The notes: generated from the sequence alone by a model not told the origin. A DNA stretch of 64,000 nucleotides from Pedobacter jejuensis (GCF_003725795.1 NZ_RBEE01000012.1:186001-250000); one strand, 5' to 3'; positions 9,760 to 19,071 are shown, counted from the first letter of the stretch. Program-made: numbers and translations.

Positions 9760-10965
9760 GTGAAAGCTGAAAGCGAAGAGCAAATTACAAAAGCCGAAAG
9801 CGCTAAACTTGAGCAATCAAGCTTTGGTCTTTCGGCTTTGAGCTTTAAGCTAAAAATCGGCTTTGATGGTAAGCGGGCAGCAAACAATTTAACAGGCCTG
9901 GGTAATTATAGCCGCTCTTTAATAGAAGCTTTGGCTAAGCAATTTCCTGAAAACGAATACTTGGTTTACTCGCCAAAAGTAAAATCTGCCAAACAAATTG
10001 ATTCATTTTTATCAAATGAAAATGTCACTTTAAAACTTCCGCAAAGTGGTAACTTTTTATGGAGAAGCCTTAATATTTTAAAAGATTTAGCTAAAGATAA
10101 TGTACAGCTATATCATGGTTTAAGTCATGAAATTCCCTTTGCCATTCAACATACCAGGATTAAATCTGTAGTAACCATTCACGATTTAATTTTTCTTCGC
10201 TATCCGCAGTACTACAGTTTTATAGATAGAAAACTTTACAAATGGAAAAGTATATCGGCTTGTAAACGGGCAGATAAAATTATCGCCATAAGTGAAAAAA
10301 CGAAAGCAGATGTGGTCGAATTCTACGGCGTAAATGCAGATAAGATTGAAGTCATTTATCAAAGCTGCGATGATAGTTTTAAAAAACCTTTTGATACAGC
10401 AACTTTAAGTAGAATTAAAGCAAAGTATAAACTGCCAGAAAAATTTATTCTTAATGTAGGAACCATTGAAGAAAGAAAAAACCTGAAGCTAATCGTTCAG
10501 GCATTAAAGGATGTTAACGAAGATTATAAATTGGTTGTCATTGGTAAAAAGACAACTTATTTTAAAGTCGTTAAACAGGAAATTGAACGACTAGAACTTC
10601 AGAAAAGAGTAATCTTTCTTGAAAATATCCCTTTTGCAGATTTACCTGGAATTTATCAAATGGCAAACTTATTTGTTTATCCATCATTTTATGAAGGTTT
10701 CGGCATTCCTATTATCGAGGCTTTGTATTCAGGCATTCCTACAATTGCAGCAACTGGATCTTGTTTGGAAGAAGCCGGCGGACCAGATAGCATTTATATT
10801 AATCCAAATCACAAGGATGAATTGGCTTTGGAGATAAATAAAGTTCTGGAATCACCTATTTTACAAAAAGAGATGAAAGCAAAAGGGCTGGAATTTGTTC
10901 AAAAATTCAACAGCCCTTTGGTAACTCAACAATTAATGAATTGTTATAAAAATATTCTAGCCTAA
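9760..10965 (+). CDS. Glycosyltransferase family 4-type (GT-B fold)
   Basis: The 401-residue frame encodes a GT-B enzyme. The N-terminal domain starts LKIGFDGKRA...TGLGNYSRSL, with VVTIHDLIFLRYP in the middle. The C-terminal nucleotide-sugar domain has LNVGTIEERKNL and the E-x7-E motif EGFGIPIIE. The first 30 residues, read from a GTG at 9760, are translated from an intergenic AAGCTGAAAGC-type repeat. Homologues usually begin MKIGFD, but here the Met position is a CTA Leu codon (9850-9852). Translation must start upstream, at GTG 9760 or possibly at the in-frame TTG at 9838. The acceptor sugar or lipid is unknown. Confidence 0.85.
   Translation: MKAESEEQITKAESAKLEQSSFGLSALSFKLKIGFDGKRAANNLTGLGNYSRSLIEALAKQFPENEYLVYSPKVKSAKQIDSFLSNENVTLKLPQSGNFLWRSLNILKDLAKDNVQLYHGLSHEIPFAIQHTRIKSVVTIHDLIFLRYPQYYSFIDRKLYKWKSISACKRADKIIAISEKTKADVVEFYGVNADKIEVIYQSCDDSFKKPFDTATLSRIKAKYKLPEKFILNVGTIEERKNLKLIVQALKDVNEDYKLVVIGKKTTYFKVVKQEIERLELQKRVIFLENIPFADLPGIYQMANLFVYPSFYEGFGIPIIEALYSGIPTIAATGSCLEEAGGPDSIYINPNHKDELALEINKVLESPILQKEMKAKGLEFVQKFNSPLVTQQLMNCYKNILA
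9789..9840. repeat. Inverted repeat inside the 5' end of the glycosyltransferase frame
   Basis: AAAGCCGAAAG at 9790-9800 is the exact reverse complement of CTTTCGGCTTT at 9829-9839, with an inner CTTGA-gcaa-TCAAG stem at 9808-9821. The words AAGC, GAAAGC and GCTTT belong to the same repeat type as the gaps around rpoB/rpoC and tuf. Confidence 0.7.
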
Positions 10966-10976
10966 ATATTACTTAA

Positions 10977-11537
10977 TTATTTAGTAACCATCGTTTTGGT
11001 TGGATACTGAGCTAAAATTTCTTTTACTCCAGTATTCAAACGCTCTTCTCTTTTGTTAAAGCTACCTAAATTAAATCCAGAACCTTGACCATGCCAGAAC
11101 AATATCTTCTTTGCAGGATCTAAGAAATCGATAATAATTGTGCCTTCGATGTATTGATTAGCAAAGGTTGAGCCTCCCCAGCCTCCCCAACCACCTCGCC
11201 AGCCCCAGCCGCCACCCCAACCCCAGCCACCGTAATAGCCAGGACCGTAAAAATCTGTTCTTTCACGGGCAACAACTACTAAATTAACAAGTAAATCCGG
11301 ACTGGTAGATTTGGTGAAACCTTTTGCATTCATTTGAGTTTCTACTGCTGCCATTAATCTTCTTTTATCAAGATTATTCAGCTTAACCTTTGCTATCCCC
11401 TTATCATAAAAATTATAAGTTTTATAGCTGCTTAAATCAACATCCTTATCAAAATCGGATGCGGTGCGGAGTGACGAACACCCTGCTAATGCAATTACTA
11501 CCGTAAATAGCATTAATAGTTTTTGGAATGTTTTCAT
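10977..11537 (-). CDS. DUF4136 family lipoprotein
   Basis: The 186-residue protein has a lipoprotein signal (VVIALAGCSS, Cys 20). The DUF4136 domain follows, with FDKDVDLSSYKTYNFYD, AVETQMNAKGF and a C-terminal EGTIIIDFLDP...LFWHG strand pair. A Gly/Trp/Tyr-rich insertion at about residues 97-120 sits in a loop of the domain. The family is exported and of unknown function. It runs convergently with the glycosyltransferase, 11 nt apart. Confidence 0.85.
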   Translation of the reverse strand: MKTFQKLLMLFTVVIALAGCSSLRTASDFDKDVDLSSYKTYNFYDKGIAKVKLNNLDKRRLMAAVETQMNAKGFTKSTSPDLLVNLVVVARERTDFYGPGYYGGWGWGGGWGWRGGWGGWGGSTFANQYIEGTIIIDFLDPAKKILFWHGQGSGFNLGSFNKREERLNTGVKEILAQYPTKTMVTK

Positions 11538-11719
11538 TTATAATGTGTTTTGTGTTTAATAACCTATATAAAAATACCTTTTTTTAATCTGAAAGTCAAA
11601 TAATAAGCTCATTTTTTACACTCAGATTGTTAATGTACAACGCTCGAAAAAAGCCTTTGTTTTACCTCAAATGTTAAATATTAGAGCCATTAGGAGATTT
11701 AACATATTGTTTTAAAAAC

Positions 11720-11727
11720 TACCTTTG
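11720..11727 (+). promoter_or_regulatory. -7 element directly before the TsaC-type gene
   Basis: TACCTTTG is an exact TAnnTTTG match ending 4 bp before the ATG at 11732, so the transcript would begin at or very near the start codon. Confidence 0.5.
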
Positions 11728-11731
11728 TGTT

Positions 11732-12298
11732 ATGCTTAGAGTAGAAATTAACAAAGCTTTAGAAACGCTTAAATCTGGTGGTGTAATCTTATATCCTACT
11801 GACACCATTTGGGGCTTAGGATGTGATGCAACCAACCCTGATGCGGTAGATAAATTACTAAAAATTAAAAACCGTCCGAAAGAGAAAAGTTTAATAATTC
11901 TTTTAGATAACGATAATAAGATCCAAAGCTACATTGATGAAGTTCCTGAAGTGGCTTATGATTTAATTGAATACGCAGAAAACCCGCTTACCATTATATT
12001 TTCTGGCGCAAAAAACTTAGCTGCCAATGTAATAAACGAAGATGGAAGCGTTGGGATTAGGGTTGTGAAACATGATTTCTGTACTGCACTTATTCAACGA
12101 TTTCGCAAACCAATCGTTTCTACTTCGGCAAATTTAAGTGGCGAACCATCTCCAAAATACTTTGATGATGTAAATCCTCAAATTACAGAAGCGGTTGATT
12201 ATATAGTAGATTTTGAGCAGCAAGACCGAACCGTAAGAAAACCATCAACAATTATGAAACTTTCACCTGGTGGTCAATTTGAGTTTATTCGTAAGTAA
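11732..12298 (+). CDS. L-threonylcarbamoyladenylate synthase (TsaC/Sua5/YciO family)
   Basis: The 188-residue protein is a single YrdC-type domain. It has ILYPTDTIWGLGCDA near the N-terminus, KNRPKEKSLIIL (a Lys/Arg-rich nucleotide-binding segment), and GSVGIRVVKHDFC followed by KPIVSTSANLSGEPSP. These residues bind threonine, bicarbonate and ATP to form threonylcarbamoyl-AMP for tRNA t6A37. It lacks the extra C-terminal Sua5 domain. A YciO-type paralogue cannot be excluded. The CCA-adding enzyme and MiaA genes downstream give a tRNA-maturation neighbourhood. Confidence 0.87.
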   Translation: MLRVEINKALETLKSGGVILYPTDTIWGLGCDATNPDAVDKLLKIKNRPKEKSLIILLDNDNKIQSYIDEVPEVAYDLIEYAENPLTIIFSGAKNLAANVINEDGSVGIRVVKHDFCTALIQRFRKPIVSTSANLSGEPSPKYFDDVNPQITEAVDYIVDFEQQDRTVRKPSTIMKLSPGGQFEFIRK

Positions 12299-12404
12299 TT
12301 TTGCTATTTTTGCATTTCAGTTTGGTAAAGGATTTTAGTTGATCTATTTTTTTTTATAAAAAATAATACACTACCAATTTGAGCAAATAGCCTTGATACA
12401 ATTA

Positions 12405-13811
12405 ATGCAACAACATTTACAAAATCCGATTTTTAAAACTTTATCGACCATCGCCGATAAAAACCAAACTGAAGCTTACGTCATCGGCGGCTTTGTTCGC
12501 GATTTATTTCTGAATCGACCATCAAAAGATATTGACGTTGTAGTTGTTGGTAGTGGGATAGATTATGCGGAAGCGGTCGGAAAAAAACTAAATACAAAAG
12601 TTGCCGTATTTAAAAATTTCGGAACGGCGAACATTAAATTTCAAGATTTAGAGATTGAATTTGTGGGTGCGAGGAAAGAATCCTATCGCTTAGAATCAAG
12701 AAAACCTATTGTTGAAGATGGAACCCTAGAAGATGACCAACTTCGCAGAGATTTTACCATAAACGCACTTGCCATTAATTTAAACGCGAACAATTTCGGT
12801 CAGCTTTTAGATCCCTTCGATGGGATTCAAGATTTAGAAAAGAAAATAATTCGAACGCCGCTCAATCCTGAAGTAACCTTTTCAGATGATCCGCTTCGAA
12901 TGATGCGGGCAATTAGATTTGCATCGCAATTAAATTTTACAATTGATGAAGCGGCAATAAATGCAATTAAAACCCAAAAAGAGCGCATTAATATTGTATC
13001 AAAAGAGCGAATAACTGATGAAATAAACAAAATCATATTATCGCAAAAACCTTCAATTGGCTTTAAACTCCTTTTCGATACGGGATTACTACACATAATT
13101 TTCCCTCAAATGGCACAACTCTATGGCGTCGATGTAATTAAAGGTAAAGGCCATAAAGATAATTTTTACCACACACTTGAAGTTTTAGATAACATTTGTG
13201 CTGATACCGATGATTTATGGTTACGCTGGGCAGCAATTTTACACGACATAGCCAAACCTGCGACTAAACGTTTTGAGGAAGGACATGGATGGACCTTTCA
13301 CGGACATGAAGATAAAGGTGCACGAATGGTTCCAAAAATCTTTACACAATTAAAGTTGCCGCTAAATGAGAAGATGAAATTTGTGCAAAAGCTGGTACAA
13401 CTACATTTAAGACCTATAGTTTTAGCTCAGGATATCGTAACAGATTCCGCCGTTCGTCGCTTACTCTTCGATGCTGGTGAAGAAATAGAAAGCTTAACGT
13501 TGCTTTGCAATGCCGACGTTACCACTAAAAACGAATATAAGAAAACAAAATACCGCAGTAATTTCGAATTGGTTAAACAGAAACTAAAAGATGTTGAAGA
13601 ACGAGATAAAATAAGAAATTGGCAACCTCCCATCACAGGAAATGATATTATGGAAACTTTTGCACTAGAAGCAGGAAAAGAAGTTGGACTAATAAAAACG
13701 GCTATTCGTGAAGCAATTTTAGAAGGAGAGATAACAAACGATTATAATGAAGCGTTTAACTTTATGATAAATATGGCGAAACAAATGGGTTTAAATCCTG
13801 TTAATAGATAA
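12405..13811 (+). CDS. cca: CCA tRNA nucleotidyltransferase with HD domain
   Basis: The protein (468 residues from ATG 12405; a TTG at 12393 would add four) has a class II nucleotidyltransferase head: [23 protein letters not shown] carries the GG and DxD motifs, and a [10 protein letters not shown] segment follows. An RNA-binding neck comes next ([13 protein letters not shown]), then an HD phosphohydrolase domain ([19 protein letters not shown]). It adds CCA to tRNA 3' ends, which matters here because none of the five tRNA genes in the window encodes CCA. A poly(A) polymerase role is the family alternative. Confidence 0.9.
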   Translation: MQQHLQNPIFKTLSTIADKNQTEAYVIGGFVRDLFLNRPSKDIDVVVVGSGIDYAEAVGKKLNTKVAVFKNFGTANIKFQDLEIEFVGARKESYRLESRKPIVEDGTLEDDQLRRDFTINALAINLNANNFGQLLDPFDGIQDLEKKIIRTPLNPEVTFSDDPLRMMRAIRFASQLNFTIDEAAINAIKTQKERINIVSKERITDEINKIILSQKPSIGFKLLFDTGLLHIIFPQMAQLYGVDVIKGKGHKDNFYHTLEVLDNICADTDDLWLRWAAILHDIAKPATKRFEEGHGWTFHGHEDKGARMVPKIFTQLKLPLNEKMKFVQKLVQLHLRPIVLAQDIVTDSAVRRLLFDAGEEIESLTLLCNADVTTKNEYKKTKYRSNFELVKQKLKDVEERDKIRNWQPPITGNDIMETFALEAGKEVGLIKTAIREAILEGEITNDYNEAFNFMINMAKQMGLNPVNR

Positions 13812-13847
13812 TTTGTAATCAAAAACAACTTTTTGTATCAGATACTG

Positions 13848-13878
13848 TTTTGCGATAAACAAATTAACTTTATTTTTA
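13848..13878 (+). promoter_or_regulatory. Promoter of the pRiA4b-ORF3-like gene
   Basis: TTTTG at 13848-13852 and TATTTTTA at 13871-13878 are 18 bp apart, a good -33/-7 pair with one mismatch in the -7 element. The start codon is 18 bp downstream. Confidence 0.5.
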
Positions 13879-13896
13879 CAGCACCAATTAACAATA

Positions 13897-14538
13897 ATGG
13901 CAATTTATAAATTTAAAATTACTTTCGAAGATTTTGACGATGTAGTGAGAGAGATCGACATTAAATCTAACCAGACCTTTGAAGATTTGCACAGAGCAAT
14001 TCATAAATCTACTGGATATAATGCAGAAAAATCTTCATCATTTTATGTAAGCACCGATAATTGGCTAAAAGGTGATGAAATTGCTTATTTACCTAGCGAA
14101 CGTAAAAAAGACAGAGTAGTTTTAATGGAAAACTCTAAATTAAGTGGATTTATTGAAGATCCTCATCAAAAATTCTATTACACTTACAATTTCGATCGCC
14201 CATTTGATTTTCATGTAGAACTTGTTAAAATTATTTTGGATGCTGATCCAAATATTCAATATCCATTTTTAGCAAAAAGTTCTGGCGAAGCACCAAAAAT
14301 TTTAACACCTAACAGTCCATCCATAGTCGATCCCGGAATTGCGGCTCCTAGCGAATTTGATTTCCTGAATGAATTAAATTTTGTTCCTGAAGATACAGAT
14401 GAATTAGAAGCAATGGGCGAGATGGGAATTAATGAGGAAGAGCATGATGAAGATGATGAAACTGAAGTAGCAGACGAATTTGATGAATTTTCAGACAGCG
14501 AAGGTTTCGAAGAAGACACCCATAAAGACGATTACTAA
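13897..14538 (+). CDS. Plasmid pRiA4b ORF-3-like family protein
   Basis: The 213-residue protein has an N-terminal domain (residues 1-125) with FKITFEDFDDVVREIDI, TFEDLHRAIHKSTGY and YTYNFDRPFDFHVEL, the strand/helix pattern of the pRiA4b ORF-3-like (MM3350-like) family. The C-terminal tail of about 65 residues is strongly acidic (DEDDETEVADEFDEFSD). The function is unknown. Although the family is named from a plasmid gene and found in IS elements, nothing mobile surrounds this copy. The gene sits between cca and miaA. Confidence 0.75.
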   Translation: MAIYKFKITFEDFDDVVREIDIKSNQTFEDLHRAIHKSTGYNAEKSSSFYVSTDNWLKGDEIAYLPSERKKDRVVLMENSKLSGFIEDPHQKFYYTYNFDRPFDFHVELVKIILDADPNIQYPFLAKSSGEAPKILTPNSPSIVDPGIAAPSEFDFLNELNFVPEDTDELEAMGEMGINEEEHDEDDETEVADEFDEFSDSEGFEEDTHKDDY

Positions 14539-14564
14539 ATTTTATATTTAGCTTAAAAAATATG

Positions 14565-14599
14565 AACTGTCGAATTTAATATTCGACAGTTTTTTTTAT
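14565..14599 (+). terminator. Intrinsic terminator
   Basis: An 11-bp perfect stem AACTGTCGAAT / ATTCGACAGTT with a 5-nt loop is followed by eight T, between the pRiA4b-like gene and miaA. Confidence 0.9.
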
Positions 14600-14610
14600 A
14601 CCTTAACCAT

Positions 14611-15525
14611 ATGCCAGAAAGCCAAAAATCTAAAACATTAATCGTGATCGTTGGCCCAACCGCAATAGGCAAGACTGCTTTGGCAATTGAGGTGGCAAAG
14701 CATTTCAACACAGAAATTATTTCTGCAGATTCTCGCCAGTTTTTTAAGGAAATGGAAGTTGGAACTGCAAAACCGAGTTTAACTGAATTAGCGGCTGTAA
14801 AACACCATTTTATTAATTCTCATACAGTAGAAGAACTTTTTAGCACAGGCGATTTTGAAATAGAAGCTTTGAAAGTTATCGATACGATCTTCGAAAACCA
14901 CGATTTAGCTGTAATGGTCGGTGGCTCAGGTCTTTACATTAACGCAGTAATTAATGGTTTAGATGAAATGCCAGAAATTGACCTTGAAATCAGAGCAACA
15001 CTAAATAAGCAATTTGAAGAAGAAGGTTTAGAGGCAATTCAGACTCAGCTAAAAAGTTATGACCCAGAGTATTTTGATAAAGTAGATCAGAACAATCCGC
15101 AGCGAATGATTAGAGGATTGGAAGTATTTCTTTCAACAGGAAAAAAACTATCATCGATGCTTTCTGCTACAAAAAAAGAAAGACCATTCAATATCATTAA
15201 AATTGCTCTTAACACAGATAGAGCGAAACTTTATGATAGAATTAATCAACGGGTTGATGCTATGGTAAACCAAGGATTGCTGGAGGAGGTAAAATCATTA
15301 GTGCAATACCGAAATTACAATGCCCTAAATACAGTTGGTTACAGTGAGTTATTTGAATATCTTGATGGAAAAATTTCTTTTGATGATGCCATTTCATCCA
15401 TTAAACAGAATACCAGAAGATTTGCAAAACGACAATTAACCTGGTTTAGGCGAGATGAAGAGATTACCTGGTTTGAACCTGATGAAGTTGAGCAGGTTAT
15501 TGAATTAATTGATAAAAATATTTGA
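14611..15525 (+). CDS. miaA: tRNA dimethylallyltransferase
   Basis: The 304-residue enzyme has the P-loop GPTAIGKT (residues 13-20), SADSRQFFKEMEVGTAKP with the catalytic Asp, GGSGLYINA, and the C-terminal TRRFAKRQLTWFRR. It transfers dimethylallyl to A37 of tRNAs reading UNN codons. Length and motif order are normal. The ATG lies 12 nt past the T-run of the preceding terminator, so the gene either has a promoter overlapping the hairpin or depends on read-through. Confidence 0.95.
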   Translation: MPESQKSKTLIVIVGPTAIGKTALAIEVAKHFNTEIISADSRQFFKEMEVGTAKPSLTELAAVKHHFINSHTVEELFSTGDFEIEALKVIDTIFENHDLAVMVGGSGLYINAVINGLDEMPEIDLEIRATLNKQFEEEGLEAIQTQLKSYDPEYFDKVDQNNPQRMIRGLEVFLSTGKKLSSMLSATKKERPFNIIKIALNTDRAKLYDRINQRVDAMVNQGLLEEVKSLVQYRNYNALNTVGYSELFEYLDGKISFDDAISSIKQNTRRFAKRQLTWFRRDEEITWFEPDEVEQVIELIDKNI

Positions 15526-15529
15526 ATGA

Positions 15530-15562
15530 AAAAGGCCCTGAAATAATCAAGGCCTTTTCAAT
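15530..15562. terminator. Bidirectional terminator between miaA and the SGNH lipoprotein gene
   Basis: AAAAGGCC and GGCCTTTT pair around a 13-nt loop, with T-rich sequence on both outer sides, between convergent genes. Confidence 0.75.
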
Positions 15563-15576
15563 TTTAAAAATAATTT

Positions 15577-16863
15577 CTAGTTAGGAAATTTCACCCCCCT
15601 GTATTGCGTAATATCAACCGTAGGAATGTTCGAACCATACTTTCCATTAATGGCATCAATAAAAACATTTGCAATAACTGCGTTTCCACGTGGCGTCAAG
15701 TGAACACCATCTAAAGAGAAAGCGCCTCCCGTGATAAAGGCTGAATTAATACCAACACCTTGTAGAACGATTCCCGTTTTAACTTGGTTTAGGTAAGTAT
15801 AAGTATCTGCAATGGCTAAACCTTTGCTATCTGCTAATGATTTTATCGTGCTATTGTAGCTCAAAACATAATCTTTAATCCTCGCAATTTCGTCTTTATC
15901 TAAAACCCAGTTGTTTGCTATCGGATTTAAAGGGTGTAAACCATAAGGCAAACCTGAAGCATTTGGAACACCAAATAAACCTGCAGATTGAAATGGCAAA
16001 CGAATTAAATCTTCCGCAGTTGCAGTCCTTACCGCTCCTGCTCCTGTTTGGATATAAATTGCAGCAGCCGCAGGATTAATTGCTTTAGCTGCATTTAATA
16101 ATGCCGCCACGGTTACCGTATTAAAATAAGGGATCGAGGTTACATCTGGAATGGTAGCTACAACACCTTTTTGTCCACCTGCGGTTAATGTATTCACTAA
16201 ATTGGAATATAAAAGCGCAAAAGTAGATTTATCAGTTAAAACATTTGTTGCATCTGTTGTTACACCGCCATTTGTTGCGTAGCCTAAAGCATCGTTATTA
16301 CCCAACCAAAGAGAGAAAAATGTATGATTTCTACCTTGAATAAACTGGAAGTAACTTACCGTTCCAACCTGTGTATCTGATAACAAACGCTCCAGGTAAG
16401 GGTTTGCAGCACCAAATGGAGCAGCAAATGCCAAATCAACACGCATACCAGGTATACCTAAATTCTGTACCTCTCCGGTGTATTTTGTTAACCTTCCTGA
16501 TGCATCCCTAACTGCAAGATTATTGGTTACAGGAGTTAAAGTTGGCGTTCCATTTACTAGTGCTGATAATGTCAAATAACCAGAACCATTTGCTTGAGCA
16601 TCTGTAAAAAATGGAGAAGTAAAACTTCCACCTCCAACAGTAGTCATCTGTGCTGCAATAAGGTTTGGATAAGCAACTTTTTGTCCTTCAAGATATAAGC
16701 CACCATCAGCAAAACCTGATGTTAATGAATTACCAACCGCAATGTATTTGCTAAAGTTTGCTTGCCCTGCTGAGGTACCTGCAACTGCGTCAATTTCTGG
16801 TTTACAAGATGCTGCAAAAAGAATTACAGCCGCTAAAAAACTATTTAATATATATTTTTTCAT
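15577..16863 (-). CDS. SGNH/GDSL-type hydrolase lipoprotein
   Basis: The start chosen is the ATG at 16863, preceded by an AGGAG sequence; the frame is open six codons further. The 428-residue product has a lipoprotein signal (FAASCKPE). Block I reads YIAVGNSLTSGFADGG, with Asn where GDSL has Asp, and LWLGNNDALGY resembles block III. Near the C-terminus DGVHLTPRGNAVIA provides the Asp-x-x-His of block V. It is probably a surface or periplasmic esterase/lipase. It lies 11 nt downstream of the FadL-type gene in the same operon, so it may release acyl chains for that transporter. Confidence 0.82.
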   Translation of the reverse strand: MKKYILNSFLAAVILFAASCKPEIDAVAGTSAGQANFSKYIAVGNSLTSGFADGGLYLEGQKVAYPNLIAAQMTTVGGGSFTSPFFTDAQANGSGYLTLSALVNGTPTLTPVTNNLAVRDASGRLTKYTGEVQNLGIPGMRVDLAFAAPFGAANPYLERLLSDTQVGTVSYFQFIQGRNHTFFSLWLGNNDALGYATNGGVTTDATNVLTDKSTFALLYSNLVNTLTAGGQKGVVATIPDVTSIPYFNTVTVAALLNAAKAINPAAAAIYIQTGAGAVRTATAEDLIRLPFQSAGLFGVPNASGLPYGLHPLNPIANNWVLDKDEIARIKDYVLSYNSTIKSLADSKGLAIADTYTYLNQVKTGIVLQGVGINSAFITGGAFSLDGVHLTPRGNAVIANVFIDAINGKYGSNIPTVDITQYRGVKFPN

Positions 16864-16874
16864 TTTCGATGCTC

Positions 16875-18098
16875 CTACCATTTATAAGTTAATGAAATAC
16901 CTGGTGCATAAACCAAAGTTTTGAAAGTACCATCTAAGCCAGTTTCAATATTTTTTTGTTTACGCGATTTAACGTCTTCAAAGAAGAAGGATGCATTAAC
17001 TTCAAATTTAGATGTCACGGAATAACCTGCACCAGCACTTAAAATGTAACGATCTGCATCCGGTGCTTCTGGTGTAACATATCCATTTTGAACAGGAGTA
17101 AATGCATAACCAACACCTGCTCTTAAAGCCAACTTATCTGATGCCTGATGATTGATACCTAATTTAAATGAAGAACCATCACGATAATTACGGGCTGATT
17201 TTGTATCGGCAAGTGCGGAAGTATTTGTAGCATAATCAAAAGCTAAATCCTGATAGATATGCCATTGTACCCAACTGGCATCAAATGCCAATAAAGTACT
17301 TTTTGATAAGGGAATACCAATGCCTAAGGTAGTTGTTGCGGGTAATGGCAATTCTGCATTAAAAGTATTTCCAGCAGGAAATGATGTTCTTAATGAATTA
17401 GGCACGTCAAATTCTGCCGAACCACCTTCTAATTTTGTTATCACTTTTGATTTGTGAACAATTGCAAAAGTGATATCACTTAGCGTTTTAATGTAAATAC
17501 CTGCGTTCCAACCGTAGCCTTTTCCGGTTCCATCCAAAGTCACTTTACCAGAACGACCATCAGGGTAGTTTACTGGGAGCGCTCTCTGTAAATTAACATC
17601 GCCATGATTATAAACAAAACCAGCTCCTATACCAATCTGGTCGGTAATTTTAATACTTAATGTTGGTTGTACATAAATTGCCTTTAAATTTAAAGATGTA
17701 AGTGCATATTTGCCAGACCAGTTATCTCCCCAATCTACCAAACCACCAAAAGGTGTATAAACACCCAAACCCAACTTCCATTTGTTCGATTTTGGACCCC
17801 AAACTGCATAGAATTCAAATGGAGGTGCGATTTTATTTTTAACATCTTCGGTTACATTAGACCCCGTTCGCTGAAATGCAGATTTAAATAGTAATGGATT
17901 TACTCCGGCTGAGATAGAATTCTTTTCTAGAAAACTAACCGCACCAGGATTAAAGAATACTGAAGCTTCATCTAACGCTAATGCAGAACCTGCTCCAGCC
18001 ATACCAATTTGTTTCTGTCCCTGTAAATTAACTTGAAAACCCTGCCCAAAAACCCATAAAGGGGCGGATAATATTACGCTCAATAAAATTTTTTTCAT
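16875..18098 (-). CDS. FadL/OmpP1-type outer-membrane transporter
   Basis: The 407-residue protein has a signal peptide (MKKILLSVILSAPLWVFGQ). Next comes the FadL hatch region GFQVNLQGQKQIGMAGAGSA with FFNPGAVSFLEK, and then an alternating beta-barrel ending in an aromatic (LTYKW). FadL proteins carry long-chain fatty acids or other hydrophobic compounds across the outer membrane by lateral diffusion. It is followed directly by the SGNH-hydrolase lipoprotein. Confidence 0.9.
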   Translation of the reverse strand: MKKILLSVILSAPLWVFGQGFQVNLQGQKQIGMAGAGSALALDEASVFFNPGAVSFLEKNSISAGVNPLLFKSAFQRTGSNVTEDVKNKIAPPFEFYAVWGPKSNKWKLGLGVYTPFGGLVDWGDNWSGKYALTSLNLKAIYVQPTLSIKITDQIGIGAGFVYNHGDVNLQRALPVNYPDGRSGKVTLDGTGKGYGWNAGIYIKTLSDITFAIVHKSKVITKLEGGSAEFDVPNSLRTSFPAGNTFNAELPLPATTTLGIGIPLSKSTLLAFDASWVQWHIYQDLAFDYATNTSALADTKSARNYRDGSSFKLGINHQASDKLALRAGVGYAFTPVQNGYVTPEAPDADRYILSAGAGYSVTSKFEVNASFFFEDVKSRKQKNIETGLDGTFKTLVYAPGISLTYKW

Positions 18099-18176
18099 CT
18101 ATATATGGTTATATAACAAATATATATTATGCTAACATAGCAATCAAATATTTGTAAGGAATTATTAAAATAAATA

Positions 18177-18488
18177 TTATGCCTGCGCAGTTGGTCCGCC
18201 GAAGCCCATTGGAAATGGAGGTTCTTCTTGAGTCTTAATCCGCCCATTAACAGCTTCGAATTTTAGAATATTATCTTCTAAAGCAGACAACAATCGCTTG
18301 GCATGTTCAGGAGTTAAAATAATTCTAGATTTTACTTTAGCTTTTGGCAATCCAGGCATTACTCTGATAAAATCTAATACAAACTCCGTATTTGAATGTG
18401 TTATGATTGCTAAGTTTGAAAAAATCCCTTCAGCAATTTCTTCTGATAGCTCTATATTTAATTGGTTTTCGTTTTGTTGTTCTTCCAT
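18177..18488 (-). CDS. DUF3467 domain protein
   Basis: The 103-residue protein has the core LSEEIAEGIFSNLAIITHS, then EFVLDFIRVMPG, AKVKSRIILTPEHAKRLL and LEDNILKFE, matching DUF3467, a small conserved Bacteroidetes/bacterial family of unknown function. It is cytosolic with no signal peptide. It lies 79 nt downstream of the unrelated start of the FadL gene region, as an apparent single-gene unit. Confidence 0.85.
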   Translation of the reverse strand: MEEQQNENQLNIELSEEIAEGIFSNLAIITHSNTEFVLDFIRVMPGLPKAKVKSRIILTPEHAKRLLSALEDNILKFEAVNGRIKTQEEPPFPMGFGGPTAQA

Positions 18489-18610
18489 AATGTGTCAAAA
18501 ATAAAAAATTCCGCTATGTATTAGCGGAAGTAAATGTAATCTTCTGTAACCTGATTTCGATTATTAAATATTCCTAAATATTATTAGTAAGCTACTTTTT
18601 TTTAGTTAAT

Positions 18611-18675
18611 GTCACCCTGAATTTATTTCAGGGTCTTATTTGCAGGAAAGATGCTGAAATAAATTAAGCAAGACG
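18611..18675. repeat. Dispersed palindromic intergenic repeat, copy 1
   Basis: GTCACCCTGAATTTATTTCA begins a unit whose right half is a diverged CTGAAATAAATT...GACG. It is the same architecture as 53151-53212 (and half of it at 55013-55041): a hairpin with CTGAA/TTCAG arms followed by CTTAT. Confidence 0.6.
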
Positions 18676-18761
18676 TTTCGTACAAGCAATACGACGATAA
18701 AACAGCAAAATATTAAGTTTAAGAATCGAGCTCAGGTTTCTATAATAAGTTGTCTATATTT

Positions 18762-19025
18762 CTATTTGATCATAAAATTAATAATACCAAATACTGAACA
18801 AACTATAGCTAAAAATTGAATAAGACCTACCAAATAAATTGATTTGGAAAGTTCAGATTTTACTTGCAAGATATATTTCTTTGTATTAGCAATATCCTCT
18901 TTTGTAGCTAAAATCTCTCGTTTGTTCTCAACTTCAGCTTGTACAAATGAAACTAACTGTTCCGCTTCAGCTTCACCTAACTTCGCTTTTAATATTTGAA
19001 AAAGTTGTATTTCTGTAACGCTCAT
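18762..19025 (-). CDS. Small coiled-coil protein with C-terminal membrane anchor
   Basis: The 87-residue protein has an amphipathic N-terminal half (LFQILKAKLGEAEAEQLV), a helix KREILATKEDIANTKKYILQ, and a single hydrophobic segment at about residues 64-84 (IYLVGLIQFLAIVCSVFGI). This resembles the DUF1640/CCDC90-like small proteins. The function is unknown. It lies just downstream of the rpoC terminator on the same strand. Confidence 0.6.
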   Translation of the reverse strand: MSVTEIQLFQILKAKLGEAEAEQLVSFVQAEVENKREILATKEDIANTKKYILQVKSELSKSIYLVGLIQFLAIVCSVFGIINFMIK

Positions 19026-19071
19026 TCGGTAATATTTTTAATAAAATTACAAAATCTATTCCAAACAAAAA

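Noticed and set aside
10619..10837. Plus-strand frame inside the glycosyltransferase
   Set aside because: Overlaps conserved GT-B motifs in another frame and has no family features.
13897..14538. Plasmid- or transposon-borne gene (pRiA4b ORF-3-like)
   Set aside because: No inverted repeats, transposase or composition change; flanked by cca and miaA.
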